Source of the DNA: CAJINA01 sp964636125
GTDB lineage: Bacteria; Desulfobacterota; Desulfobacteria; Desulfobacterales; CAJINA01
Direction: 5' to 3'
DNA: 64,000 bases
Assembly: GCA_964636125.1 (NCBI GenBank)
Contig: CAZWPX010000019.1
Span: 14,325-78,324 of the forward strand
Made by a program: the position numbers and the translations under genes. Of the stretch, positions 27,001-38,735 are shown piece after piece. The notes beneath the pieces were generated by a model. The model was not told where the DNA came from, did no database searches, and worked only from the letters and a program-made list of their open reading frames with translations. Position 1 is the stretch's first letter; each line of letters starts with the position of its first letter.

Positions 27001-27640
27001 AACCAGCCCCCAATCCTTGAATTCCTCAATTCCTCAATCCCAAAATCTTGGTCAGCCCCTCCCCCGTACCCCCATTGTGGCCATGACCGCCCACGCCATG
27101 AAGGGTGACCGGGAAAAGTGCCTTGCGGCAGGTATGGATGACTATGTCTCCAAGCCGATCAACCCGAATAGACTTTTTGCAGTGATTGAGAAACAGACCC
27201 GCCAGGCAGTGAATAAAAAAAGGCGCCAACCTGCGTCCATCTCAAAGGCATCCGCCCCCTTGTCTCCGAAGACCTTTGACCTGTCCAAAACCATGGAGAC
27301 GGTCCTGGGGGACAAGGAACTTTTCAGGGAGATCACCGGGGTATTCCTGGAAGAATTACCGGGCTATATGGACGGGATTAAAGCGGGCATTGCCACCAAT
27401 GATGACCGTGCGTTGGAACATGCGGCGCATGGCTTGAAGGGCTCTGTGGGGAATTTTGGCGCCAGGGCCGTATATGAGGCCGCCCACCGTCTTGAAAAGT
27501 TGGGTATAGCGGGAAAGATGGAAATGGCGGCGGACGCATTCTTAAAGCTGGAAACAGAAATCAGGGCCCTGACAGCTGAACTCGAAATTTTCCGGAGAGG
27601 CGAAAATGAAACCGCTGATCGCCGTTTGCAAACGAATTAA
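24008..27640 (+). CDS. Hybrid kinase with PhnD-like periplasmic sensor (PhnD-TM-PAS-HisKA-HATPase-REC-REC-HPt)
   Basis: A 1210-residue membrane phosphorelay kinase. A signal/anchor helix is followed by a PhnD-type solute-binding domain (about 30-300), a membrane helix (about 315-340), PAS, HisKA (MSHEIRTPMNG, His497), HATPase, two receivers (Asp829, Asp969) and HPt (AAHGLKGS, His1141). A PhnD-like sensor domain occurs in the tetrathionate kinase TtrS, but the ligand here is unknown. Two loops carry repeat-derived insertions: heptamers at 26120-26218 in the last beta hairpin of the HATPase domain and at 26972-27006 between alpha-3 and beta-4 of the second receiver. ATG 24008 has GGAG six bases upstream; ATG 23996 has not. 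It lies within a PilZ/HD-GYP operon. Confidence 0.9.
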   Translation: MYRRLKVNRLIFGLLIVLLAAGVSLAGDQTVHIGVLSKRGTARCLMKWNPTAAYLTAKIPEHRFSIIPIDFDRINRAVAKGEVDFVLTNPAIYVELESLYGVNRIATLINRRSLGDYTEFAGVVFFRSERRDIVRLSDLKGKKLMGVKENSFGGWLTVWREMQEKGFDPQRDCSQISFGGSHDAVVYAVRDGIADAGTVRTDTLERMSREGKIQIENFKVIHEHGGGEVHLPFLHSTRAYPEWPMAKVKHTSNVLAEKVTVALLQMPGASDAARAAICAGWTIPLSYQPVHECLKALKIGPYKDFGKITPADVFNKYRYWILAITALLVIMAVGFVLIIHDIRIINHSKKELLQSQEAANRENAKLSAMILSMEEGVVFADADNVLSQVNPYFCDFVGKQAGDIIGKKIDDFHSGPLLYKVLDLISSFRENPDSKPLIIQRPIGETETILRVQPIYRQEKYDGVLLNVINVTDLVLARREAEAASRTKSEFLANMSHEIRTPMNGIIGMTELALGSDPTGEQREYLKMVKMSADSLLAVINDILDFSKIEAGKLELETIDFNLRNTLENATDTLALKAHEKGLELACHIRPDVPTALIGDPGRLRQIIVNLAGNSLKFTEKGEVVIRVEVEQASDDSVRLHFMIADTGIGIPPDKLGSIFESFEQADGSNTRKYGGTGLGLSISSQLVELMGGKIWVESPAHGQLKIEDRRLKNEKPENQNNGQSPSPNSQYSIVNSQSEGGPGSVFHFTVRYDLSRTKDISPPRIHLHNLSGLPVLIVDDNSTNRIILQEMVTAWGLVPTMATSGKEALARLEGAFDSGKPYPLLLLDMQMPEMDGFDVAARIMKASFGRDVKIIMLTSMGQRGDTTQCKKVGISGYLTKPIKQSELLDTIMLTLGQPLEENFSVVTRHTVQEARIRLNILLAEDNLVNQMLATKLLETRGYQVTLAVNGREAVAVFEKNDFDLILMDIQMPEMDGFEATAHIRKWEQRATSNQQPATSPQSLNSSIPQSQNLGQPLPRTPIVAMTAHAMKGDREKCLAAGMDDYVSKPINPNRLFAVIEKQTRQAVNKKRRQPASISKASAPLSPKTFDLSKTMETVLGDKELFREITGVFLEELPGYMDGIKAGIATNDDRALEHAAHGLKGSVGNFGARAVYEAAHRLEKLGIAGKMEMAADAFLKLETEIRALTAELEIFRRGENETADRRLQTN
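26120..26218. repeat. Heptamer-derived insertion in kinase HATPase loop (TTGAAAA and CAATAGT units)
   Basis: Two short runs of seven-base units lie inside the coding region: TTGAAAA, TTGAAGA, TCGTCGA, TTGAAAA, ATGAAAA at 26120-26154 and CAATAGT, CAATATT, CAATAGT, CAATAGT at 26191-26218. They encode a polar linker (QLKIEDRRLKNEK and NSQYSIVNSQS) between the IWVES and GPGSVFHF strands. Confidence 0.75.
26972..27006 (+). repeat. Heptanucleotide array inside kinase gene, 5 units
   Basis: Units CAACGAG, CAACGAG, TAACCAG, CAACCAG, CAACCAG read in frame as QRATSNQQPATS, between HIRKWE and the beta-4 strand PIVAMTAHAM of the second receiver. An 8-bp repeat (AATTCCTC) follows at about 27016-27035 and lengthens the same loop. 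Confidence 0.9.
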
Positions 27641-27660
27641 ACCATTGAGAGGCCATCGTT

Positions 27661-28047
27661 ATGCCTTATGAGATTGAAAGAAGAAAGTGCGGGCGGTTTG
27701 AAATCGGTGGTGCAGCCGTGAGCTATAAGAAAACAGGCCTGCTGGCCTGGGGCAAAGGATTTTCAGAGTCATACCCATTGGAGAATATCAGCAAAGGCGG
27801 ACTGGCCTTTTACTGCAATGAAAAATTAGCAATTGGTAAAAAGTTGATGGTTCAAATATGGGTTCCCAATGAAACGCCTTTTAGCCTGAATGCTGTTATC
27901 CGGCGACAGGCGATCATTTCGGGAATTGAAAGTAAGCTTACCGGTATTCAATTTGTGCCTTTTGGTGATCGTCCTGGCTGGAACACTTTGGACTCGCTGG
28001 AAATTCTCAGGGCGCTGGATAAAAAATACGGGGGGAAAAATGGTTAA
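27661..28047 (+). CDS. PilZ-domain protein
   Basis: A 128-residue single-domain protein. It begins with ERRKCGRFEIGG, which supplies the RxxxR-type c-di-GMP contact, and continues with PLENISKGGLAFY, equivalent to the (D/N)xSxxG motif. It should bind c-di-GMP and pass the signal on by protein contact. It starts 20 bases after the hybrid kinase and overlaps the HD-GYP gene by eight bases, so sensing, c-di-GMP binding and c-di-GMP hydrolysis are linked in one operon. Confidence 0.88.
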   Translation: MPYEIERRKCGRFEIGGAAVSYKKTGLLAWGKGFSESYPLENISKGGLAFYCNEKLAIGKKLMVQIWVPNETPFSLNAVIRRQAIISGIESKLTGIQFVPFGDRPGWNTLDSLEILRALDKKYGGKNG

Positions 28048-29128
28048 TTTAGCAGGAGACACCAGCGGAACAGACTTAATCGGGTTGGGAACTGCCGGGC
28101 CCCGCATCCTGATAGTAGATGACGAAGCACCCATCCGGCACCTGTTTGGGAATATCCTGAGGGTGAATAAAATGGCGTCCACCCAGGCTGCCGATACCGC
28201 AGAAGCACGGGAACTCCTTAAAAATCAGCGTTTTGATCTGATTCTTTGCGATATTCAGATGCCGGGTGAGTCCGGACTCGACTTTATTCGATACCTTATT
28301 GCCGATTGCCCGGATATCGCGGTGATCATGGTGACCGGTGTTGATGACCCGGAGGTTGCGGAAACTGCCCTGGAAATAGGTGTATACGGGTACCTTGTTA
28401 AACCGATCAGCCCCAACCAGATGATTATCAGCGTGTCCAATGCATTGCGCCGTCAGGAACTGGAGGCCCGGCAACGGCGTCAGCGCGAGAATCTGGAAGA
28501 GCTGATTTCCAGTCGCACGGAAGATCTGCGGCACACGATGGATAGTTTGAAAACGACCCTGAAAGGCATCATAGAGGCCATGGGAATAACAGTTGAGAAA
28601 AGGGACCCCTATACAGCCGGCCACCAGGTGCGTGTAGCCGGTATTGCCACAGCTATCGCGAAAAAAATGGGTTTATCGAAAAATGAAACCGAAGGCATTC
28701 GCCTTACCGGAATCATTCATGATATCGGCAAAATTGCCGTACCCGCCGAGATTCTCAGCAAACCTGGCAAAATCAACGAGTTTGAATTTGGAATTATCCG
28801 CTCACATGCGCAAGTTGGTTATGACATAATAAAAAAAATAGATTTTCCCTGGCCGATTTCCCAAATGGTGTATCAGCATCACGAAAGGCTGGATGGCACA
28901 GGATATCCCCGGGGGTTATCAGGTGATGATATTCTCATTGAAGCAAAAGTAATCGCGGTGGCGGACGTGGTAGAGGCCATGGCTTCCCACAGGCCTTACC
29001 GCCCGGCTCTGGGCATTGAAACCGCTTTAAAGGAAATTTGTAACAACAGGGGGCGCGTTTTTGAGCCAAACGTCGTGGATGCCTGTTGTGATCTGTTCGA
29101 AAATGGTGGCTATCAATTGGATAACTAG
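28040..29128 (+). CDS. Response regulator with HD-GYP c-di-GMP phosphodiesterase domain
   Basis: A 362-residue protein. The receiver occupies about 15-140 (VDDE; phospho-Asp71 in LILCDIQMP; MVTG; VKPI) and is joined by a coiled coil to an HD-GYP domain (GIIHDIGKI, then HHERLDGTGYPRG and the metal-ligand context AVADVVEAM). Such enzymes hydrolyse c-di-GMP. The HPt of the kinase encoded two genes upstream is a natural phosphodonor. The ATG at 28040 lies inside the PilZ gene end, behind GGGGGG; a much longer frame from 27890 is only overlap with PilZ. Its stop codon lies at the very edge of a palindromic element. Confidence 0.92.
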   Translation: MVNLAGDTSGTDLIGLGTAGPRILIVDDEAPIRHLFGNILRVNKMASTQAADTAEARELLKNQRFDLILCDIQMPGESGLDFIRYLIADCPDIAVIMVTGVDDPEVAETALEIGVYGYLVKPISPNQMIISVSNALRRQELEARQRRQRENLEELISSRTEDLRHTMDSLKTTLKGIIEAMGITVEKRDPYTAGHQVRVAGIATAIAKKMGLSKNETEGIRLTGIIHDIGKIAVPAEILSKPGKINEFEFGIIRSHAQVGYDIIKKIDFPWPISQMVYQHHERLDGTGYPRGLSGDDILIEAKVIAVADVVEAMASHRPYRPALGIETALKEICNNRGRVFEPNVVDACCDLFENGGYQLDN

Positions 29129-29276
29129 TTTCCGTCCATAAATGGTAGATTTTGGTTCAGAGCAAGGCATGAGCGATTTTGAAACCGCAGGCATAGTGCG
29201 CTATTCCGAGGATTTCAAATGAGTGAAAACGCCGCTCTGGGCCGAAAGATGCCGTTTATGGATGGGCACTAACTAA
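29125..29276. repeat. MITE-like palindromic element, copy 3
   Basis: An element of about 150 bp between the HD-GYP and cyclase genes. The ends read CTAGTTTCCGTCCATAAAT and TTTATGGATGGGCACTAACT, an imperfect inverted pair matching the ends of the copies at 4622 and 35561; the interior differs. The left end overlaps the TAG stop codon of the HD-GYP gene. Confidence 0.6.
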
Positions 29277-29291
29277 CAACGGTGACAGCTG

Positions 29292-30794
29292 ATGTTTAAA
29301 CAACAAAACAATCCGGTACCATCTTTGGGAGGACTGGAAAATCGACTCTGGAACCTCGTGTTGCTGGCCGTATTGACGATTCTCTTTTTGGCCCTGGCAC
29401 TGCTGTTGCTGCAGTTTACGGATATGTTAGGGAGCGAGGAAATGTCGGTTTTAGGCCAGAATGCCAAGAAATACGGCATACCCCTGGCAATCCTCATTCT
29501 GCTTTTGTGCGCTTACATGATCGCGTATTACCGCAAGCTGGTTGATGTGTCCAGGAGCCTGGTCAAAGAGAAAGACATGCGCTTGAAATTATCACAGGAT
29601 GTTGAAATCCTGTCCACCCTGTTCAATGTAAGCGCAACCATCAACTCCCATGAGGATCTGCGCACAATTTTGCGTAAGGTGGCGCACTCAATGGTAGCCT
29701 GCTTCAAGGCAGATTACTGCTCGATTATGCTTTATGACAAAGGCAGAAAAACGCTTAACACATTTGCCTCCCACGGCCGATTCGCAGATAAGGCTGAAAA
29801 TGCTGAAATGCCATGGGGAGAAGGTGTGGCCGGGAGGGTATTAAAATCCGGAGAACCGGTCTTGCTCCAAGGAACAGTAAGCCCCAGCCAGTTTCCCGGC
29901 ACGCCCCTCAAAGACAACCGGATACAGTCCGCCATGTGCGTACCGCTGAAGTCTGGAATCGATAATATCGGCGTGATCAACCTGAATCTTTGCAATGCGC
30001 AAACAGCCTTTTCAGATTCTCATCTGCTGCTGTTGGCCGTGTTTGCCAACAACGCCGCCATGTCGATTCGAAATGCAATGTTAAATCAGGAAAAGGCCAA
30101 ACGAAAGCGTATCCAGGCGGCTTTCGAAAAGCTGCACTCACCGTCGGTTCTTGATTATCTGATGAAAAGAATGAACACCGGTAAAGAGCCCAGGGAACTT
30201 CGGGCGAAAACGGAAATATCTATTCTGTTTGCAGACCTTCGCGGCTTCAGCGCGCTCATGGCAAAACTGGATATTAACACCTGCGCAGATTTTCTGGATG
30301 AATTCTATCGCATCATGAACGAAGTGGTAGTTTCTCAAGGCGGCTATATTGACAAGTTTATTGGAGACGAGGTAATGGCGATATTTCACGCGCCCGAATC
30401 TTTAAAGATCGCCTCCACATCGGCAATTAGAGCTGCCCGGAGGATGATCGCTGCCTTTGATACCCTGAAAGAAAAATTTGTGCGTAAATTCCCGGCTTTT
30501 GATGCCTTAGGCCTTGGAATAGGCTTGAATGCAGGGCAGGTTTTTATTGGCGGCCTCGGCTCTTCCAAGCGGATGGACTATACGGTTCTCGGCACCCCGA
30601 TCAACCTTGCCCGCCGCCTCTGTTCTTACGCCAATTCAGATCAGATCCTGACTACCAGGAAGCTGTCTGAAAGTATAGGCCCTATAATGCAATTCAAACC
30701 TGTAGAATATTTATACTTAGAGGGGTTTAGCAAACCGGTGGAAGTTTGCCAGGTTGAGATGTCGCAACCAGGTGTAGCTTGCGAAGCTGCCTGA
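29292..30794 (+). CDS. Class III nucleotidyl cyclase with two membrane helices and GAF domain
   Basis: A 500-residue protein. Two N-terminal helices (about 18-40 and 55-75) anchor it, a GAF domain follows (about 110-255, with DYCSIMLYD and VCVPL-like strands), then a coiled coil and a class III cyclase domain (about 295-480). Metal-binding Asp residues are in LFADLRGFS and FIGDEVMAIF. The substrate-selecting Lys is in DKFIGD and the partner position is Thr (VLGTPIN), and the ARR of NLARRL supplies the transition-state Arg; this pattern favours ATP over GTP. It probably makes cAMP in response to a small ligand or redox signal. Confidence 0.88.
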   Translation: MFKQQNNPVPSLGGLENRLWNLVLLAVLTILFLALALLLLQFTDMLGSEEMSVLGQNAKKYGIPLAILILLLCAYMIAYYRKLVDVSRSLVKEKDMRLKLSQDVEILSTLFNVSATINSHEDLRTILRKVAHSMVACFKADYCSIMLYDKGRKTLNTFASHGRFADKAENAEMPWGEGVAGRVLKSGEPVLLQGTVSPSQFPGTPLKDNRIQSAMCVPLKSGIDNIGVINLNLCNAQTAFSDSHLLLLAVFANNAAMSIRNAMLNQEKAKRKRIQAAFEKLHSPSVLDYLMKRMNTGKEPRELRAKTEISILFADLRGFSALMAKLDINTCADFLDEFYRIMNEVVVSQGGYIDKFIGDEVMAIFHAPESLKIASTSAIRAARRMIAAFDTLKEKFVRKFPAFDALGLGIGLNAGQVFIGGLGSSKRMDYTVLGTPINLARRLCSYANSDQILTTRKLSESIGPIMQFKPVEYLYLEGFSKPVEVCQVEMSQPGVACEAA

Positions 30795-30833
30795 AAACCC
30801 AGAAAAGCCAATAGTTGATCGGAGGATTCTCTA

Positions 30834-34590
<3,757 letters not shown>

Positions 34591-34616
<26 letters not shown>

Positions 34617-35490
34617 CCCTGTATCCAGGCGCGTGCTGGAGGTGAATTTACAGAAGTGGGGCTATGATGTCCAGGTCGCTGCAGACGGCGGCAAAGCATG
34701 GGAAATCATGCAGGCGCCCGGGGCGCCGAACCTGGTAATTTCCGACTGGATGATGCCCCGGATGGATGGCCTGGACCTTTGCCGTAATATCCGCAAACTG
34801 GGAAAGTCAGCGTATACCTACTTTATCATCCTGACGGCCAAGGGTGGGCAGGAAGATATTATCGAAGGCCTGGCCGCCGGGGCGGATGATTTCCTGACCA
34901 AACCATTCAGCCAGAGAGAACTCAAGTATCGAACCCGGATCGGAGAAAGGATTATCAAACTGGAGCAGCAGGTTCTTGAACTGGCAAATACAGATGGCCT
35001 GACCGGGGTCCTGAACCGCAGGGCGTTTATGGAAAGGCTGGCGCAAGAGGCCCAGCGCTCCCTGCGGGCGAATACGCCGTTGGCATTCACACTGACCGAC
35101 ATTGATCATTTTAAGAATATCAACGACAAATATGGTCACCCGGTGGGAGATCTTGTGCTGCAGCGCTTCGCGGATCAGCTGGCCACAGCCATGCGGTCCT
35201 ATGATTTTTTGGGACGCTACGGCGGTGAAGAGTTTGTGATTTGTTTGCCGGGAGTCGATGGGGCGCAGGCCGGATCTGTTGCCGAAAGGATGCGTCAGCA
35301 GATCGAAGTGATGAAGATCTTGCTGCCGGACGGCCTACAGACGGTCCAGGTCACCGCCAGTTTCGGTACGGCTGTCTTTGCAACTGGATCACAGGAAAAT
35401 GTGGAAGCGCTTATCAAACGAGCAGATGATGCGCTTTACCGGGCCAAGGCTGAAGGCAGAAACCGGGTGTGCCAGGCAGAAGCAACGTAA
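34591..35490 (+). CDS. Response regulator with GGDEF diguanylate cyclase domain (PleD-like)
   Basis: A 299-residue protein: receiver about 1-125 (AEDD; phospho-Asp52 in LVISDWMMP; TKPF) and GGDEF domain about 135-298. The active-site loop reads RYGGEEF, an active variant, and RSYD placed five residues before it is the inhibitory I-site that binds c-di-GMP. It should make c-di-GMP when phosphorylated. It starts inside the end of the hybrid kinase gene, behind GGAG, and so is translationally coupled to its likely phosphodonor. Confidence 0.94.
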
Positions 35491-35560
35491 AGCATCCCGG
35501 TTTATCTGACAGGCTGCAGCCTGCAGTCTCTTCAGCCGAGTCGTCACAGCAGGCACTAAC

Positions 35561-35722
35561 TTGTGCCCATCCATAAATCAAAGATTTCAGGATGGCGATA
35601 GTAGCTCTTAGCGGTTAGCAATTAGGCAATGCACTGTATTTCAACCGTTTTTTATAATAGCTAATGGTTTAAAGCTAACACCTTACATCCATGATTGAAA
35701 ATCATGGATAGGCACTAACTTA
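35561..35722. repeat. MITE-like palindromic element, long copy 2 (inverted relative to 4622)
   Basis: This element of about 160 bp is the reverse-complement counterpart of 4622-4786. Shared interior words include CTCTTAGCGGTTAGCAATTAGGC-like sequence in this strand and GCTAACACC near the right end. Ends are GTGCCCATCCAT and ATGGATAGGCAC. It fills most of the 248-base gap before the PilB-like gene. Confidence 0.75.
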
Positions 35723-35738
35723 TAAAAGCAGGTAGGCC

Positions 35739-38030
35739 ATGAAAAATTCCATTAGAGCGAAAAAAATTAGAAAAAGGCACATAAAGCTGGGGGACCTGCT
35801 GGTCAAGGCCGGGCTGATAGACGACAAAATCCTGCGGGAAGCACTGAGTATTCAAAGGGTTCAGGGGAAAAAACTGGGCGAGGTACTCATGGGCATGGAC
35901 ATTCTGGACAGTGTGGACATCGGCAACGCCCTGGCCAGTCAGCTGAAAATTCCGTTTCTGCGTCTTGAAAAAATAAGCATCCCCGCAAATATTACCGCCC
36001 TGGTCCCCCGTGAGATAGCTGAAAAATACACATTGATGCCGCTGAAGATAGTCAAAAAAGGGCTGGTGGTTGCCATTGCCAACCCCCTGGAATTTTACGC
36101 CGAGGCTGATCTGCAGTTTGTTACCCAGATGCCGATCTTTATCGTGGTCTCCCCCAGCGACGATATCCTTGAAGCCATCCAGAAAGCCTATCCGGACCAA
36201 ACATCGGAAGACCACCTGAACGGTGAGCAGGGGGAAGAGACGATCATGGAGATTGTCCAGCGCAAGGACGCTCCGGAAGAAGGTAATCGTGATCTTCAGA
36301 ACCTGGCCGAGTTGCCCCCGGTGGTCCGGTTCACCAACGCCATTCTCTCCGACGCCATCCGGATGAAAGCCAGCGACATCCACATCGAGCCCCGGAAAGC
36401 GAAGCTGATCATCCGTTGCCGGGTAGACGGTATCATGCACGAAATCATGAAAACAGACAAACATGTCCACGCCTCCCTGGTTTCCCGGATAAAGGTCATA
36501 TCCAACCTGGACATTTCCATCCGGAAAAAACCACAGGATGGCAAGGCCCAGGTAAAATACGGGGAAAACAACTTTGACCTGAGGGTCTCCACCTTACCCA
36601 CCTCATATGGTGAGAAAGTGACCATCCGCATCCTGAATCCGGCCACGGCAAAACTGAACCCGGAAGATCTTGGCCTGGCTGCAAAGGATTTGGACAATCT
36701 GCTGGAGGCCATCAACAGGCCCCAGGGTACCCTCCTGGTTACCGGCCCCACCGGCAGTGGGAAATCCTCTACCATGTATGCGTGCCTGAACAAGCTCAAC
36801 ACACCCCTGGTCAACATTATTACCGTGGAGGACCCGGTGGAGTTTGACGTGGAGGGTATCAACCAGGTGCAGATCAATCCCAAGGCCGGCATCACCTTTG
36901 CGGCCGGGCTTAAATCCATTTTGCGGCAGGACCCGGACATCGTCATGCTGGGTGAGATCAGGGACAGTGAAACCGCCGGGATTGCTTTCCAGGCTGCCCA
37001 GACCGGCCATCTGGTACTTTCCACGCTGCATACCAACAATGCCCCTGCGGCCGTAACGCGGCTTCTGGACCTTGGCATCGAAGACTTTCAAATTACAGCC
37101 GCCCTGGTGGCCGTTCTTGGCCAGCGCCTGGTCAGAAAGATTCATCAAGATTGCAAAGTTCCGTTTGTACCGGACCCGAAGATCCTGGACCGTATCCGCC
37201 CCTATCTTGGCACAGATGCAGGGGCCGCTTTCTTCAAAGGGGCCGGTTGCGACACCTGCCACAAAACAGGATTTGCCGGCCGTATGGGGTTGTTCGAGTT
37301 GTTGCAGGTTACCCCCACCCTGAAAGAGTACATCATATCGGGCGTCTCCGCCCAGACGTTAAAAAATATAGGCTCCAAAGAGGGGTTTAAAACCATGGCG
37401 GCCGACGGCATCGCAAAAGCGATGCAGGGATTGACCACCCTGGAGGAGGCCTTTCGCGTGGCCCCTCCGGAAATAAAGGCTGCCCGCTCGTCAAGGGCTG
37501 CGGCTAAAACAATCCCTGAACCCGTATCCATCACTGAAACAGTGCCCACTCGGCCTCCGGCCGACGCCTTTCCGCCGGCAGAGATATGGCTGGGAGATCC
37601 CCAAAAAGAAGAACCACCGGTTTTTACCGTTGATGAGACGTCTCCATTTGCCACTGAAAAGACCAAAATCCTTGTGGTTGACGACAGTCTGATCACCCGC
37701 AAGGTCCTTTGCAACGCGTTAGAATCGGAAAATTACCTGGCCAGCCAGGCCGGCCACGGGAAAGAGGGGCTGGAGCGGGCGTTGAAGGACAAGCCCGACC
37801 TCATCGTTACCGATTACCAGATGCCGGAAATGGATGGCATCGCGCTGATAAAAGCACTGAAATCCAATAAAGCGACTGTCGGGATTCCCATCATCATGCT
37901 GACGGCGGTAGACGATGTGGAATCCGAAGTAGAGGTCTTTGACGCCGGCGCCGACGATTACCTCACCAAACCGGTGGATGTAAAGCGATTTCTGGCGCGG
38001 GTGAAACGGTTCGCACGCCAGTTGCAATAA
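35739..38030 (+). CDS. PilB/GspE-type secretion ATPase fused to a C-terminal receiver
   Basis: A 763-residue protein. The N-terminal part (about 15-150) resembles the MshEN/GspE-N region, which binds c-di-GMP in some homologues. The ATPase core has Walker A GPTGSGKSS (near 335), an Asp box, Walker B IVMLGEIRD and the His-box region TGHLVLSTLHTNN. A partial zinc motif is seen (CDTC plus one upstream Cys). After a Pro-rich linker (about 580-635) a receiver follows (VDDS; phospho-Asp692 in LIVTDYQMP; LTA; TKPV). A fused receiver is unusual for a pilus-extension or type II secretion ATPase and points to direct phospho-control. No pilin or platform gene is nearby. Confidence 0.9.
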   Translation: MKNSIRAKKIRKRHIKLGDLLVKAGLIDDKILREALSIQRVQGKKLGEVLMGMDILDSVDIGNALASQLKIPFLRLEKISIPANITALVPREIAEKYTLMPLKIVKKGLVVAIANPLEFYAEADLQFVTQMPIFIVVSPSDDILEAIQKAYPDQTSEDHLNGEQGEETIMEIVQRKDAPEEGNRDLQNLAELPPVVRFTNAILSDAIRMKASDIHIEPRKAKLIIRCRVDGIMHEIMKTDKHVHASLVSRIKVISNLDISIRKKPQDGKAQVKYGENNFDLRVSTLPTSYGEKVTIRILNPATAKLNPEDLGLAAKDLDNLLEAINRPQGTLLVTGPTGSGKSSTMYACLNKLNTPLVNIITVEDPVEFDVEGINQVQINPKAGITFAAGLKSILRQDPDIVMLGEIRDSETAGIAFQAAQTGHLVLSTLHTNNAPAAVTRLLDLGIEDFQITAALVAVLGQRLVRKIHQDCKVPFVPDPKILDRIRPYLGTDAGAAFFKGAGCDTCHKTGFAGRMGLFELLQVTPTLKEYIISGVSAQTLKNIGSKEGFKTMAADGIAKAMQGLTTLEEAFRVAPPEIKAARSSRAAAKTIPEPVSITETVPTRPPADAFPPAEIWLGDPQKEEPPVFTVDETSPFATEKTKILVVDDSLITRKVLCNALESENYLASQAGHGKEGLERALKDKPDLIVTDYQMPEMDGIALIKALKSNKATVGIPIIMLTAVDDVESEVEVFDAGADDYLTKPVDVKRFLARVKRFARQLQ

Positions 38031-38043
38031 TAATCATCGGTAA

Positions 38044-38064
38044 ACCTCCAGCTTTGCCGGAGGT
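38044..38064 (+). terminator. Small hairpin after the PilB-receiver gene
   Basis: ACCTCC and GGAGGT pair across a nine-base loop. There is no T-run, and the right arm overlaps the region just before the next ribosome site, so it could also mask that site. Confidence 0.3.
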
Positions 38065-38079
38065 CATTGAAGGAGAGTG

Positions 38080-38607
38080 ATGAAATTCGGTCATACCGCA
38101 TTGAAAAAAGTCGGGACCCGACTGCTGATCGCCAGCCCGCTTTTTGTTTTGGGCTGGTATCTGGTTGATACGGCCCGGGGGAATTTGTTCCTTTCACTGC
38201 AGGTGCTTGCCGGCATGACTTGTTTTGTCGCTGTTGCCACCATTGTCGGGCCATCCATTGCCGGGCTTATGGCGCAGCCTTCGGCCCGGATGTATGCGAC
38301 GTCGTGCGATACCAGGCGCCCGCCTCCCGGGGAGATCTATACGGTTGCTGAAATCAGGCGAAAACAGGGGCGTTATGATGAGGCCATGCGGGAGTATGCA
38401 AAAATTGCAAACCAGCTCCCTCAGGAAGTCGGGCCCTATATCGCCATGATGGATATTGCCGTCCTGAATTTCAGTGACCGTGAGCGGGCCCTTGCCATTT
38501 TTCGTGATGGGATAGCTGCTTTGGAGCAAGAGGCGGATCGGGAGCAATTACGGGCGATGGGTAAGGCCTGCCTCGCCGGTTTTAAGAAAAGAGGGGCTGC
38601 AAGGTAA
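38080..38607 (+). CDS. Small membrane protein with TPR-like tail
   Basis: A 175-residue protein I cannot name. Two hydrophobic helices (about 12-32 and 37-60) are followed by a soluble part in which AEIRRKQGRYDEAMREYAKI looks like one tetratricopeptide repeat, with a second degenerate repeat around ERALAIFRDGIAAL. It follows the PilB-receiver gene by 49 bases and may be a membrane-bound partner of it. ATG 38080 was chosen; GTG 38077 is too close to AAGGAG. Confidence 0.65.
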   Translation: MKFGHTALKKVGTRLLIASPLFVLGWYLVDTARGNLFLSLQVLAGMTCFVAVATIVGPSIAGLMAQPSARMYATSCDTRRPPPGEIYTVAEIRRKQGRYDEAMREYAKIANQLPQEVGPYIAMMDIAVLNFSDRERALAIFRDGIAALEQEADREQLRAMGKACLAGFKKRGAAR

Positions 38608-38664
38608 CAAAAGTAACATTTGCAGACCACTATACTCATTTCACACTCAATGGCTATGGGATAA

Positions 38665-38711
38665 GCCCCCTTTACAGGGGGGCAAGCCCATGCCCGGTCC
38701 TCCGGGCCGAG
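38665..38711 (+). other. Two hairpins before the kinase gene
   Basis: GCCCCC-TTTACA-GGGGGGC at 38665-38683 is followed by a second stem (GCCCGG-TCCT-CCGGGC) ending before the ribosome site of the next gene. They could end transcription of the previous gene or regulate the next; no T-run is present. Confidence 0.35.
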
Positions 38712-38735
38712 ATTCTCAAAGTGGAGGCTCTTGAA

